Positions 10,716 through 21,037 of a stretch of 64,000 bases of DNA are shown in pieces. This DNA comes from Bremia lactucae. Its lineage: Eukaryota > Oomycota > Peronosporomycetes > Peronosporales > Peronosporaceae. A model generated the notes under the pieces. That model was not told where the DNA came from, did no database searches, and saw nothing but the letters and a program-made list of their open reading frames with translations. The stretch is taken from assembly GCF_004359215.1 (NCBI RefSeq), contig NW_027152029.1:330618-394617 (forward strand), read 5' to 3'. Positions within the stretch are counted from its first letter, which is position 1, and every line of letters begins with the position of its first letter. A program made the translations under genes and the position numbers.

Positions 10716-11737
10716 ATGCACGATGTGCAGGCAGATGGAAGTTGGAAATGTGGTAAATGGTAAGTTAAAAAAATTATTTGGATTCATGCTGCAAAATATA
10801 ACCAGTTGTGATGGAGTATAGCGGAACACTGAACCGGCATGCGTCCAAGTGCTCACACTGCCACCTTGTCTTCTACTCGCTTGTGACGACAACTGCACCG
10901 GCGGAAATTTTTTGTTCGCGGTGTGGCTTCTTAAATGATGGTGACAATCTCTCGTGTGTGCAATGTGACAATACAATTCGATCCACTTTGGACAAGATCA
11001 GCACGGACTTAAAAGACAGTACTAACTTTTTGGCTCGAGATATGGGCGTTAACATCCATGTAAAGTGTCCTGGATGTTTCATAGTGTGCTACGTGCCCCC
11101 TGCTACCGCTTGCTTGCGGTGTGGAGCATGTCACACGTACTTTGCGTCGCCATCGGTTGGAGAAGTGACAAATTTTCACATGAGTCGGCTTGCGTCGTCC
11201 ATTTCGAGCTCATTTTTGGGATTTTTTGGTAAAAAACGCGGCGAACAAAAAGAATCAAATGCGACCAAGCGTTGTCCAGATGAGGCACAAGAAGCACCAT
11301 TGGGAAAATTAATTGCAACAGGTCAAGGTGTCGTGAGTTTGCCTCGTGATTCCCTAAATAGTAGTGACGCGATGGAATTATCCACGGGTTCACAGCTTCT
11401 TAATTCTAGCGAGATGTCTGATGAAGAAAAAGAGGACAGAGCTGACTCTTCTCATATAGATGAGCGCCCTGCAGAGCCAAAGACTCCTTTGACGGCGGAA
11501 AGCGTTAATTTTGTCTCTTTGACTCAACAGGCTTTAGCTCGTGAAGATCACGCGTCGTTTCTTCATACAGATCCCTTGCAAACACGAGAAAAGAACCGAA
11601 ATATTGCGTCGTTTAACTCGTCAAACGGCTTTCAAAAATCGCTACCGATGCTTGCCCGACAAATACCCATGCAGACAGCTCTTCCATTACCTCGACAAGA
11701 ATTGATAGAAGTTGAGGGAGACATTCTGGAGCTTTAG
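10716..11737 (+). CDS. Zinc-ribbon protein, two exons
   Basis: Predicted CDS join(10716..10759,10822..11737), 319 residues. The 62-nt intron (GTAAGT...TATAG) was chosen because it joins SWKCGKC to GTLNRHASKCSHC, completing two CxxC pairs of a zinc ribbon. Further pairs follow: CSRC, CVQC, CPGC and CLRC, within about the first 120 residues. The rest is a Ser/acidic-rich, probably disordered tail with a short Phe-rich segment (SSSFLGFFGKK). The multi-CxxC head suggests nucleic-acid or protein binding, but no precise function is recognised. The frame is open upstream of the ATG to a possible acceptor, so an additional 5' exon may exist. It is convergent with the CID gene. Confidence 0.7.
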
Positions 11738-11903
11738 CATGTGGCGACGACGGAGACACAAATCGTTTTATAGCGGGATACAAAACCTAAAGCTTCAAAA
11801 CTAGAATTTGATTAGGACTCGGAAGTCCAACGCGGACACTTTTTAATTTAATTTTAAACCAAGAAGTGCACTCGTATGCGTAGTCTTCGGTGTCATTGCT
11901 ACG

Positions 11904-11967
11904 CAGCGGTCATGTAGCTCTGTCGGGAGAGCACAGGGCCGTCCAGGGTTCGAGCCCTAAGGTCTGC
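11904..11967 (+). tRNA. tRNA-like remnant lacking an anticodon arm
   Basis: A-box-like GTAGCTCTGTCGGGAGAGC at 11914-11932 and B-box-like GGTTCGAGCCC at 11948-11958, with a T-stem (AGGG/CCCT). The ends GCAG and CTGC can pair. Only about 11 nt separate the D arm from the T arm, too few for an anticodon arm, so this is a deleted tRNA or a SINE head. A run of four T follows at 11973. Confidence 0.35.
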
Positions 11968-12039
11968 TTGATTTTGCTTCATGAGTACTAGACGGCACGA
12001 TACTGATTATATTTATAATGTTTAAAAGTGTATAACGAG

Positions 12040-13709
12040 TCACCATCGTCGGGCTTCAAAATTGTTATTGCTTCGTTCCTCAGGCATCGAGTCCCAGCGG
12101 GTGCGGCGTCCTGGGCGCGGCAGGGGTACTTGATATTGGTCTCTTGAAGAATATCGATTGACCTGCGACGAGAAGGACATTTGCTCCCTATCTACGCCAG
12201 TGTACGGGTTTGAGTGCCCACTATTTCGTAAAGGCGAAAAACGAGAGGCGTCATGCCACTGCCCGTTTTGAGACTCCATTACGTGCGAATGATTAATTTT
12301 AAGTCGCTTCGTAGTCGAAGGAGAATCTGCACCGAATTGACTAGTCGAATTGTTGTAGCGGCCATTTTGCCCATTGTATCGATATTGATTATTGTATCGA
12401 TCATCCACACCAGAGGCACTGTTGTGGCGGCGAAGCTCGTCGTGAGAATTTCTGCGATAGCTGAGATGGCCGTTCCCACCAATAGTTTTTCTGGTAGGTG
12501 ATGTTGCATCACTTGGTAAATAGTGCTCGTCGGCTGTGTGGTAGCTAGAGTATAAGGGATCCGAAGTGGAGGCAGCTATAGATGCTTGTCTCGCACGAAA
12601 GTCGGCGCGCTGTTCTTCCAACTGCTTAAGTTCCAGCGCCTCCGCTTCACAAGCAATACCGTATAGCTTCTCGAGTGCTAGCTCCTGCTGAATCGCATCC
12701 ACTTCCGTTGTCACATCGGAGGGATATGAGAACAAGTCTTTAGCGTTGAGCCCTCGCAGCTTCTTTATAAGAGCTTCCCGCTTCGCTGCCTGGTCCGTCA
12801 GATTAATACGATACTGCTCGACATGTCCACGACTGTTATCTAGATCAAGATCGTATACCTGCTGGTCCATCTTGCTCCAGGCAATGCCTCCCGCAGCCGG
12901 AAAAGCTTCATGCCTTTGTCCAGTCATAGTAACATCTTTTTCCTCTTCCACATTCTGCTCTTCACACGCATGATGAAAAACACTAATGCTAGACTCTAAC
13001 TGGAACATCCTGTCACTGAGCATATCGGCACTTATTGTCGCATTAACCAAATCCTGAAGATGTGTGGCCAGCTGTGTGGTTACACTTGATTCCACCACCT
13101 CTGGCATATCCTCTAGCACGTGCTCTACTGTCCGATCACTAGTCATTTCCTGCAAAACTTTAGCTTTCCTCTCTTCGAGTTCTTCATCGGTCTCAGGGAC
13201 CTCCACTCTGCACAAGAAAGACACGTACCCATGAGCAATCTCCAATTTATCTAGTATGCATTTACAAGGGTTACGTACACGGGAGATTTACCGGCGCACA
13301 CGTTCTCCAGCATGGCCAGCAGAGGCGGCGTCACAACTCCACGCTCCTTCCAGATGCCGACGACCTTAATGGCGCAACGCTTCACCTTTTCCTCTCCATC
13401 TCGCATTATGAGATGGAATATATCGACAAGGTTATGCTCAAATGCTGCAGCAATATGGCGCCCAAATTTGCGCACGCCGACCTGCATAGCATCATTGGCC
13501 ACGTAGAGATAGACAATCTGATGCTCAGTCTCTCCCTCACGGATAAGACCACTCCATATCGTAACTATCTCTGCTATATGCTGACGATGAGTAAGCATCC
13601 ACTGCGACACCCTTTGGATGCTCTGCGTAGTCACCTTCGCCTGCCGTAGCAAACGCTCGAGCTTTTCCGGCGAGTACATTGTAATATTTTCTTGACAACC
13701 ACCCGCCAC
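12040..13709 (-). CDS. CID-domain protein (RPRD1/Rtt103-like), two exons
   Basis: Predicted CDS complement(join(12040..13205,13292..13709)), about 527 residues. The 86-nt intron (GTAAAT...GCAGAG) is placed by reading frame: it joins ENVCA to VEVPETDEELEE. The N-terminal ~135 residues form an RNA polymerase II CTD-interacting domain: SIQRVSQWMLTHRQHIAEIV, IVYLYVANDAMQVG, IFHLIMRDGEEKVKRCAIKV and VGIWKERGVV match the family order. A helical, coiled-coil-like middle (EVDAIQQELALEKLYGIACE) and an Asn/Ser/Arg-rich tail follow. Proteins of this family bind phosphorylated CTD in transcription termination. A downstream Met at 13679 (MYSPEKLERLL) is an alternative start. Confidence 0.85.
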
Positions 13710-14309
13710 GAAATTATACGAGTTTTAGAAAATCCTTAAATTACAGCGGTGCATCGATTTCAGATGAGATAATGTTTTTTTAAACGAAGTGTACGCTGAA
13801 GTGCTAGGAAGCGAGAGAGTGCGCAGACGACCCCAAAAAGTTCATTAAATAGTCCCATGCAAATAGAGATTAAACTTGACGTTCTGTGACGTCAGGACCA
13901 TTTTTGAGGGAAATTTGTCGGTCGATGATTACGCTTCTTTTCGTCGAAAATCACGAGTGGGTAGAAAAAAATCATGGAGATGATGTGTTGACTTGATGAT
14001 ATTTTACCCATGGCCATCGCAGAAACACATACTCATTGATCCAGGAGAAAGGTGAGTTAGAAGTAGCACTTCGAAGGATCTCGAGCTCTCTTTTTAGCGA
14101 TATCTACGATATTTGGTGTATTTAGGTTGTGCGCACTTCACTTGTAAGGCTATCTACTCTTGAATCTATTAGTCTCACTTTTATCTTAACCTTTAAAGCT
14201 TTTGCCTATACTGGAAGCATTATTGTTGCATTTTCTTTAAGAAATAAACCTCTTAGGTGGCATGTCAGGCGCCGTGTATTGACAAGATGTACACACAGTT
14301 GTCGCTAAG
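13710..14309. other. Unassigned intergenic region
   Basis: Region upstream of the CID gene up to the LTR debris. No open frame over 60 codons and no RNA gene was recognised. It presumably includes the CID gene promoter, but no defined element could be pinned down. Confidence 0.4.
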
Positions 14310-15139
14310 TGTGACGGGGTGCCCCGTTACATAAATATGATTTCCTAATAAAATTATTTTCTTTATTAATTTTGACTTAATAATTCCAATATTACCAAAT
14401 TTGGTAATATTGACGCAATAAGAAACTAGCTCTTTTGATTCGTTGATTTAAGTTTTAAATAACCCCGCCATACATACTTTGTTTTTAATGTAGTAAAGTC
14501 AGTAGTAGATAGAAGATCGTTACGTAGGAACTGAATATATAATTACAGCTTTACTTTTTCCGATTCTAAAGCCTCAGAATTAACCTTTGGTAGCTAAGAG
14601 TACGTAGCTACCTCTGCATGCAACGGGATGTATCATTACATGAAATTAACACTTAAAGGCTGTTAATTAATACATAATCCAAAAGGTAGATAATATTTGG
14701 AGAACATTACTTCATATAGTAATGCTCAGAAATCTTATTCATAAATAGATATAGGCCATTATATCTATTTATCCCGCAGACTTATAAGCTGTAAACGTAA
14801 ACAAAGAGAGAGAGACAGATAAGATTTCAATTGCATGTTTAGTATTAGTTTTTAATTAAGTTAGCATTACAGAAAGAAGAGAAACTTACTTATATTAATA
14901 CAGTGTTTCATTTAACCCTCTTTAAGGTAGTTGTCTTAAAGAGAAGTCTTCCTCTGCACGTACTAGTGTACGTGAAGTGACGTAAGGCACCACTCGCAAC
15001 TGAAGCAGTGCGAAGTGGACTTGTTTTGAAGCAGTACAAGTCGTACTGCCCCGTTACACTGCACGTCGTGTATGTAAAGTAACCGAGCCACCCCACCTCC
15101 ACTGTAATAAGTGTAGGTTGACAAGCACATCTACACATG
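14310..15139 (+). repeat. LTR of a third family (A'), interrupted
   Basis: Starts TGTGACGGGGTGCCCCGTTACAT and shares blocks with the reverse complement of 36826-37331, including a 26-bp perfect palindrome at 14387-14412 and the CGTCGTGTA...AGTGTAGGTTG block at 15063-15120. It is split by the solo LTR at 14619-15058. The right end is uncertain. Confidence 0.6.
14619..15058 (+). mobile_element. Solo LTR, family A (TSD CTGCA)
   Basis: A 440-bp family A LTR (starts TGCAACGGGATGTATC, ends CCCCGTTACA) flanked by the perfect 5-bp duplication CTGCA at 14614-14618 and 15059-15063. It sits within an A' LTR, giving clear nesting. No internal sequence is present, so it is a solo LTR left by LTR-LTR recombination. 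Confidence 0.85.
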
Positions 15140-15400
15140 TGGCATCCATTGATTAGATATAAGACTTCATATATAATTCGATTTAATATAAATCAGTCTT
15201 AAAACTACTTCCTAGTGAACAAGTGCGCATGTGAAGCTGGACTACCGCTTCCGTGGCGACACTTGTACTAAGTTACTTAGTTCGTCGGGTGAGGTCGCTT
15301 AGGCGCCCACAAACTAGCTCACTGCACGTGAGAGAAGACGATCAAACCGCTTCTACTATGCTTGAAGGTATGTGCTTAAGTAGAGCGTGACTCGCCTACA
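15140..15400 (+). repeat. Family B LTR 3' part (plus orientation)
   Basis: Diverged sequence colinear with the reverse complement of about 9840-9640: the GTGCGCA, CTACCGCTTCC, GTGAGGTCGC, CTCACTGCACG and TAAGTAGAGCGTG blocks occur in the same order. It is not followed by a recognisable primer-binding site. Confidence 0.5.
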
Positions 15401-15527
15401 TCGTCTGTGAAAGTAAAGTTATATAGAATGTAAGTGTCTTGGAGCATGAAAACGTATCTTTCTGGCGCTTGATGCTCAATGATGAACGTCAATAATTCTG
15501 TCACACCTGAAGAAGTGTCCTGAGAGT

Positions 15528-16580
15528 TTGCGTGCGACGAAACGTATTGTGATATTTTGTAAGGTTCGAACCTCACAATCACGACAACGTGCCGAAGAAT
15601 TCGTTTCTGGCAACTGGCTCTTTAGAAATTCACGTTCTCAATTCCAAGGGCCACTCGAACAATATACACGCCAATCATATTCATCGCCATCGTCACTTTT
15701 ATCATCACCGCGGCTGCAACGAGATGACGGTTGGCTAGCGATACTGCTAAGGGTGATGGCGCTATATTGCCCATCCAAAATTCACAAATTGCTCCTAACA
15801 TTGAGACGCCCAACGTTGCAAAAGCAAACTTCCTTTACCTAAAGGAGGCAACTGTATCGTCGTCTGCGCTAGCTAGCGCAGCGACCATTTATGAGAGCAC
15901 TGTCCATTGAGGTGCAGCTGCTTCTCTGTTGGGTGAAACCTCGACATCTTTCGTTTCGACTATCATACACAATAAGGTCTGACGCAGAAGAGCCTGAGCG
16001 TAAAGCTCCACCGGCGGCGCATGAACGCGTCCAGTCGGTGTCACAAGCCAGTCGTATTGAACGCGGCTATGCGACTGGTGATATACCACCGATGCCACCT
16101 CCATCCGAATGGCCTTATTTGGATATAACTAGTGCGTCGCTCCTAAAGCGCGCTACTATAGACGCACATAGTTAAAATGGCATCTGTACTTCATGGAAGG
16201 CTCAGAGGGAACCACTTGACTCTTTTCCCCGATCCAGGTCGTGTTGCATTCGAGTGAATCAACCGATCATTACGAAGCGGAACTCCTGCGCCGCTTTCAG
16301 CCACATTTCGATGTGGCAAACAACGGTCGCAGCGACTTAACTTCACTCGCTTGCGTATGAGAGAAATCATAAGTGGTGCTTTACCCCCTATTTCTTCTCA
16401 TCACGCTGCTCCTTCTAGCTCATTTGGAACTAGCGGAGCGACAACTGGTGCTTCTTCTCATAGGCCCGATAAGTCGGAACGCAGGGCTTCGACCGATTCC
16501 CGAGAGTCCAAACTTTCGGGTATCCTCTCAACTGGATGAGGATTTGAAGCTTCTGCTGCACAGAGCGGTGGGCAATTAAG
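15528..16580 (+). pseudogene. Antisense-type ORF of family B (decayed copy)
   Basis: Broken plus-strand frames homologous to those at 57.1-58.2 kb: shared segments include ERVQSVSQASRIERGYATGD near 16030 (HECVQSVSQASRIERG in the other copy), SDAEEPERKAPPAAHE, and a Ser-rich stretch near 16390-16540 (SSSFGTSGATTGASSHRPDK). It lies next to, and opposite to, minus-strand integrase-end/linker sequence at 16590-17009. No known domain is recognised. Confidence 0.5.
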
Positions 16581-16589
16581 AACGAAGCA

Positions 16590-17009
16590 TTAATTCCCAG
16601 CAGCATCCATCAGTGCTAACGGCGCCCGCCATATCGCGGTGGGAGAAATCATTCGGCTAAATGTATTCACCTTCCCCGTCTCCCTCACCCGACCGACGCT
16701 CGACGCATAGTCGGCGTGACCTTTGGTCTCCTTAGACGGATGCGGGTATGTGATCTCTTCTGAATCAACAAACCATTTCGGACGACCCACGTAAAAGACG
16801 GAGTGCGACTTCATATACGGCTGGGTTGTGAGCCTATAATTAAGGTCTCTAACTTTCTCGACTACCGTAAACGGCCCGATGAGAAGCGCCAACAACTTCG
16901 TAGTACCTCCAGATAAAACAGAAACTGCATTTCTAGGCAGGGTAGCAGTACTTAATAGTTTTTGTCTCCCAAGCATACACGCAAAACCTTCCAAACAAGC
17001 TGCGTACAC
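16590..17009 (-). pseudogene. Integrase C-terminal region, gypsy
   Basis: Contains LLALLIGPFTVVEKVRDLNY and SHSVFYVGRPKWFVDSEEIT, the SH3-like integrase C-terminal pattern (F-x-GPF ... HPVFYVxxLKxY), followed by a Ser/Pro linker and LALMDAAGN, where a chromodomain would begin. It resembles 58462-58950 in family B element E6. Truncated at both ends. Confidence 0.7.
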
Positions 17010-17019
17010 ACACCCAGTA

Positions 17020-17560
17020 TTCTACGTTGACTTGCTTAAGCCATATGGGAACCCTTTCCAGGTGGACCGAAATTTCGACGGAATGTATTTTTTTAAATTA
17101 AATCTTTTCTTAACTTGGTAATATTAGAATTATTTTTGACTTTTTCGATTTTTATTTTTTTTATTAAAAAGCATTTGATGCTCTGATGCACGAGGTGCAA
17201 CTTCTTGGCGAAGGCTTGCTCAGGTTGAGGGCCCTTTTGAGGCGGTCCCTAACCGTTTTTCAATGCTGGAACGTCAGCACCTCGTTTAGAGGGTCAGCTG
17301 GACATTGGGGTGCGGATGCAGCAGTCTGCAGCGGCCGTCTTTTTCGGCGCAAGCGCTCTAAGCGCTGCTGGATGCTCGAGGGAACCTTTAGTTTCACGAG
17401 GAGAAACTTTTAAAGCGACGTCGTCGTAAGGGCCAATACCAGTATCTGATGAAGTGGCTTGGGTATTCCTCTTCTGAAAACTCATGGAAGTTTGAGGTAC
17501 CTCTTCGGCAAGATTGCTTGTACGCCGTTGACGTTTTTGAGCGCCAGCTCTGGGTCAACT
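17020..17560 (+). pseudogene. Integrase end and chromodomain of another chromovirus
   Basis: At 17020 the plus strand reads HPVFYVDLLKPYGNPFQVDR (integrase end). At 17398-17550 it reads KGQYQYLMKWLGYSSSENSW followed by VPLRQDCLYAVDVFERQL, a clear chromodomain with the Y-L-x-K-W-x-G-Y and ENSW aromatic-cage positions. Chromodomains steer such elements to chromatin marks. The two parts are separated by frame breaks. This is a different family from A and B, judged by the chromodomain sequence. Confidence 0.7.
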
Positions 17561-18282
17561 TGCGTCAAACGACGCTTCTCACCACTAGAAGTGGGATTAG
17601 GTGGATCTATAGCCTCAGTGCGGCTTCGATCCATGGTTGCATGATCAACCGAAGCACTGTAATATCGGCTAGACCTTTCTTCGTTTTGTGGCATAGATGC
17701 CGAAGGCAGCCTTTGGCCTTAAGCTTGGCGAAATCGAAGCGAAGCTTTCGTTACAAACAAACACCAGCCACATCCACAGATTCTCTGATATTCCAAACAT
17801 TGCGGAGGCGGCGGGCCCGATGCCCAGCTCTCAAATGAGACTTCGTTTTCACGTCTTGTTCTGTTTGGAAACAAAACAATCGGAATTCCCTCATTTATGT
17901 CACCGAATCTCCAAGTGCTTGATCACGTAAACGCGCCAGATACTGACCCCGCGTCATGACTTTTGGCGTAAGGCATCGCTCATGAAGAGCGTCGCGAGGA
18001 GCGATCTCCTCCGGCGTCCTCGCCGTGGCACCGGAGGTCCAGATGGCCAAGCTGTGACCCGCGATTTTTTTGAGACGCTCTTCCGCACTAAGCGGAGTGA
18101 ATCTATATTTGCTTTGAGCTTTTGGAAGCAGCGATCCTTTAAAGAAAGCGTAATAGCTCATTGGTCTAGTTTTTTTGCGCCTAAAATGTATCGAGGCTTA
18201 AGAATTTTACGAAGCGGCAAGGGAATTTAGCTTTAGATTAAAGTTCTTTAAAATTCACTTTAAAATTGTGTAAAGACCTATA
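17561..18282. other. Unassigned, probably retroelement-derived
   Basis: No family recognised. The longest minus frame (17895-18161) reads LSAEERLKKIAGHSLAIWTS and may belong to a gag or linker of an unidentified element. Nothing supports a host gene here. Confidence 0.3.
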
Positions 18283-18366
18283 TGGAGAAAGTAGGATCTG
18301 AACCTACGTAGAAAATAATTCAACAACTTCTCAGTCTGCCGTCTTGCTTTTCATCGAGCGGATTCG
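18283..18366 (-). tRNA. Class II tRNA-like remnant (Tyr/Leu type)
   Basis: On the minus strand: GACGGCAGACTGAGAA, a variable-arm-like stretch, then a perfect T arm GTAGG-TTCAGAT-CCTAC (18291-18307 on the plus strand) and TTTCTCCA as the acceptor 3' strand. The expected 5' acceptor GGAGAAA is not found, and the anticodon stem pairs poorly (loop would read GAG). The pattern resembles organellar tRNA-Tyr/Leu, so a mitochondrial insertion is possible. Not a functional tRNA as read. Confidence 0.35.
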
Positions 18367-18378
18367 TAATAATGTTGG

Positions 18379-18829
18379 TGTAACGGGGTGTATCGTTACA
18401 TGAAATTAACACTTAAAGGTTGTTAAATAATATATTATCTAAAAGGTAGATAATATTTGGAGGATATTACTTTAAATAGTAATATCCTGAATTCTTATCC
18501 ATAAATAGGTATAGACCATTATGTCTACTTATTCCGCAGACTAGTCAGCTGTAGAAGTAATCAGAGAGAGTTACAAGATAAGATAGATAAGAATTCATTT
18601 ACATGTTTAGTATTAGTTTATAGTTAAGTCAGCATTTCCAAAGATATATTAAGAGACACTTAACTATATTAATACAGTTTTCATTTTACCCTCTTAAGTT
18701 AACTTGTCTTAAGAGACGTCTTCCTCTATACGTACAGTGTACGTCACCTAACGAAAGGCACCACTCACAACTGAAACAGTGTGAAGTGGACTTGTACTGA
18801 AATAGTACAAGTCGCAGTGCCCCGTTACA
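18379..18829 (+). mobile_element. Solo LTR, family A (TSD GTTGG)
   Basis: A 451-bp LTR with perfect inverted ends TGTAACGGGG and CCCCGTTACA. It is flanked by the perfect 5-bp duplication GTTGG at 18374-18378 and 18830-18834. It has the same length as the E1 LTRs and is similar but not identical to them. No internal region remains. Confidence 0.9.
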
Positions 18830-19567
18830 GTTGGACTCAGGGTCCTGTGTCCTGCTCGATGCAGTTGCGAACAAATTTGGGGCCCGCCGACGTTTATCTG
18901 GAGGAGAAGGCGTGTGAGAGCGACGCTATTGTTCCTCATCATCTGATGGAGTGTGACTTTTTTTTCAAAGTCCACCATTCCCTCATCGTCGAGGAAGGTG
19001 CTAAGAGTAGTGACTCATGCTTAACTGTCATGGGACAAAGGGATACAAAACACAACCAAACGACAAGCTGTTTATGTTCTAACCTCGAAGATGAAATGAA
19101 GCGAATGTTGTCACTCGGTGTCAACAGCCTGATGGGGTAGGGTACACATTGGTTGGAGAACCGTTGTTGTAGTACATTAACTTTATATGTAAATACCCTT
19201 TTCTCCTTTTCTAAAAAAGTTAATTACTAAAATCCCATTTATTATGGGTAACAAATGTGGTCGCCGCCAGATATAAATCTGGCTACCGAAATCTATTTAA
19301 ATTAGCTAGGGTAAGGTTTTAGATTTAAATAGTTAAATATTTTTTAGTTCCTTTTTTGATCTTAAATGCGTCTAGTGCCTTTCTAAGGCTTGCGCATTGA
19401 TCTGTGAGAGACAGAAGCCTTTATAGGTTTATACTCTCGGGCACTAGTTGTCACTCGGTTCTACGAACCCCCGAATCCCTTGAACTATAATTTATTAAGC
19501 TTTAATAGGTTGTACGACTCCCTGAGCTATTAAACCTATTAGTTCTATAGAACTAAGAGACGCTTTG
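18830..19567. repeat. Unclassified repeat hit by E1
   Basis: The right part (about 19360-19510) is an inverted partial copy of 45950-46085, sharing blocks such as GCACTAGTTG, CTTTCTAAGGC and GCGCATTGATCTGTGA. It is therefore dispersed DNA, possibly the LTR of another retroelement. A plus-strand frame (to 19140) has no recognised domain. E1 is inserted at 19567 and the sequence resumes at 26964. Confidence 0.45.
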
Positions 19568-20018
19568 TGTAACGGGGCACTGCGACTTGTACTGTTTCAG
19601 TACAAGTCCACTTCACACTGCTTCAGATGTGAGTGGTGCCTCTCGTTAAGTAACGTACACTGTACGTATAGAGGAAGACTTCTCTTAAGGCAAGTTAGCT
19701 TAAGAGGGTAAAATGAAAACTGTATTAATATAGTTAAGTGTCTTTGTTAATCTATCTTTGTAAATGTTGTCTTAACTATAAACTAATACTAAACATGTAA
19801 ATGAATTCTTATCTATCTTATCTCGTAACTCTCTTTGATTACTTCTACAGCTGATTAGTCTGCGGAATAAATAGACATAATGGTCTATACCTATTTATGG
19901 ATAAGAATTCAGGAAATTACTATTTAAAGTAATTTCCTCCAAATATTATCTACCTTTTGGATAATATTAATTAACAATCTTTTATTGTTAATTTCATGTA
20001 ACGATACACCCCGTTACA
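19568..20018 (-). repeat. E1 3' LTR
   Basis: 451 bp with 10-bp perfect terminal inverted repeats. It contains several perfect hairpins, for example GACTTGTACTG...CAGTACAAGTC next to the outer end and ACGTACACTGTACGT further in. Compared base by base by eye with 26508-26958, no difference was found. Confidence 0.95.
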
Positions 20019-20031
20019 TCACCCCTCCCTT
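20019..20031 (-). other. E1 polypurine tract
   Basis: Minus-strand AAGGGAGGGGTGA directly abuts the 3' LTR, the expected plus-strand primer site for reverse transcription. Confidence 0.8.
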
Positions 20032-20095
20032 AAACGACAATCACTCTGAATGTCATTAGGTGGAGTGGTCGCTAAATGACCACTTAATTTTTAAA

Positions 20096-20554
20096 ATGAT
20101 TTTGATTGGTCAGATCCATCATTTTAAATTCCATCGCATGAAGGAACAATTCATGCGGGGTGAGGATAGTGTTGAACCTTCGGCTGCGGTTCGTGCAGCC
20201 GCGGGTGACGCATTGTTATCTCTTGCGGTAGACGTTCCGTCTACCGTAGTGTCTTCCACTCGCACAACACTTGGTGTTGCGAGTGCACGTGGTGATTCAC
20301 CACGTGAGTACGACCCCTCTTTAGAGGTCGATTATGAGTGCGAGTCGGACGAAATGGCCGACTCGGGGAGGATGGAACAGTCGCCTGATACCCGTCAGGC
20401 GGCTGATTATGAGCCTTCGAATGAGAGGGCTCATTCTAATAGACGAGTAAAGAGTCTATTTGGATCCGACGGTGAGGATGATCCCTCATCGCCCGTACCA
20501 TCTCTCATACGGTCACCTGCACGTATCTCTGTGCAAGGTGACGACGATGCGTAA
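20096..20554 (+). CDS. Antisense ORF of family A element E1
   Basis: An open frame of about 152 residues from the ATG at 20096, on the strand opposite to gag-pol, starting just inside the 3' LTR. It begins MILIGQIHHFKFHRM and carries an Ala-rich helix (SAAVRAAAGDALLSLAVD), an acidic segment (YECESDEMADS) and LFGSDGEDDPSSPVPS. The E2 antisense frame has the same start (MLIGQNHHFQVYRM) and the same landmarks, so the frame is conserved between copies. E1 has lost the downstream half through a deletion near 20625 relative to 44.2-44.8 kb. No known domain is recognised. It could be a gag-like accessory or a regulatory protein; that is inference. Confidence 0.6.
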   Translation: MILIGQIHHFKFHRMKEQFMRGEDSVEPSAAVRAAAGDALLSLAVDVPSTVVSSTRTTLGVASARGDSPREYDPSLEVDYECESDEMADSGRMEQSPDTRQAADYEPSNERAHSNRRVKSLFGSDGEDDPSSPVPSLIRSPARISVQGDDDA

Positions 20555-20603
20555 CCCATCGTAAGAAAAGTTTTTGTGGTACCCCTGCTTCAGTGGGTAC
20601 TAC

Positions 20604-20980
20604 TCAAGGGAGTGAACCAATAAAATGTCTCATCTGATCCATCGGATGAGTCTCGTCATACTGACAGACAAGGCCCTCAACGTCAACAACCAGCTGGGAA
20701 CAATGCTCCCATGTGTCATGCGAAGGTGGATAACCACTCCAGCGAACCAGACGACTCGTTCGCTGCCCCTTCAAATCACGGGGTTTAGAATACGTTCCAC
20801 TAAAAAACAGTGACAACCGTGGTAATTCACCAGTGGTTGTGGTGGCGGATTAAAAGTTAGATCCGAACCGTGCGTCGGATCTAGAGTCGAAGATCGACAA
20901 ACACGACCGCTAGCCTTATTTATTGGGAGGAGGGTTTGAACACGAGCACGGTAAGCGTCAACCATTGGAGTAGACGGTGC
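20604..20980 (-). pseudogene. Chromodomain, E1
   Basis: Minus-strand fragments read QRTSRLVRWSGYPPSHDTWE then LVVDVEGLVCQYDETHPMDQ. Upstream, a PPPQPLVNYHGCHCFLVERI segment in another frame supplies the chromodomain N-terminus. Aromatic-cage positions are present, but a frame break separates the two halves. It normally directs integration to modified histones. Confidence 0.75.
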
Positions 20981-21037
20981 AGGTTCACCATATCGAACGG
21001 TTGAAAACCGTTCAAAGAGTGCGTTCTCAATGACGGA

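Noticed and set aside
10425..10976. 183-codon minus-strand open frame
   Set aside because: It lies opposite to the first exon and intron of the zinc-ribbon gene, has no recognisable domain, and the plus-strand zinc-ribbon joins explain the coding signal there. Kept only as an uncertainty.
17895..18161. 88-codon minus-strand frame (GHSLAIWTSGATARTPEEIA)
   Set aside because: It looks protein-like, but no family, neighbour or repeat comparison supports a gene. Described only as part of an unassigned stretch.
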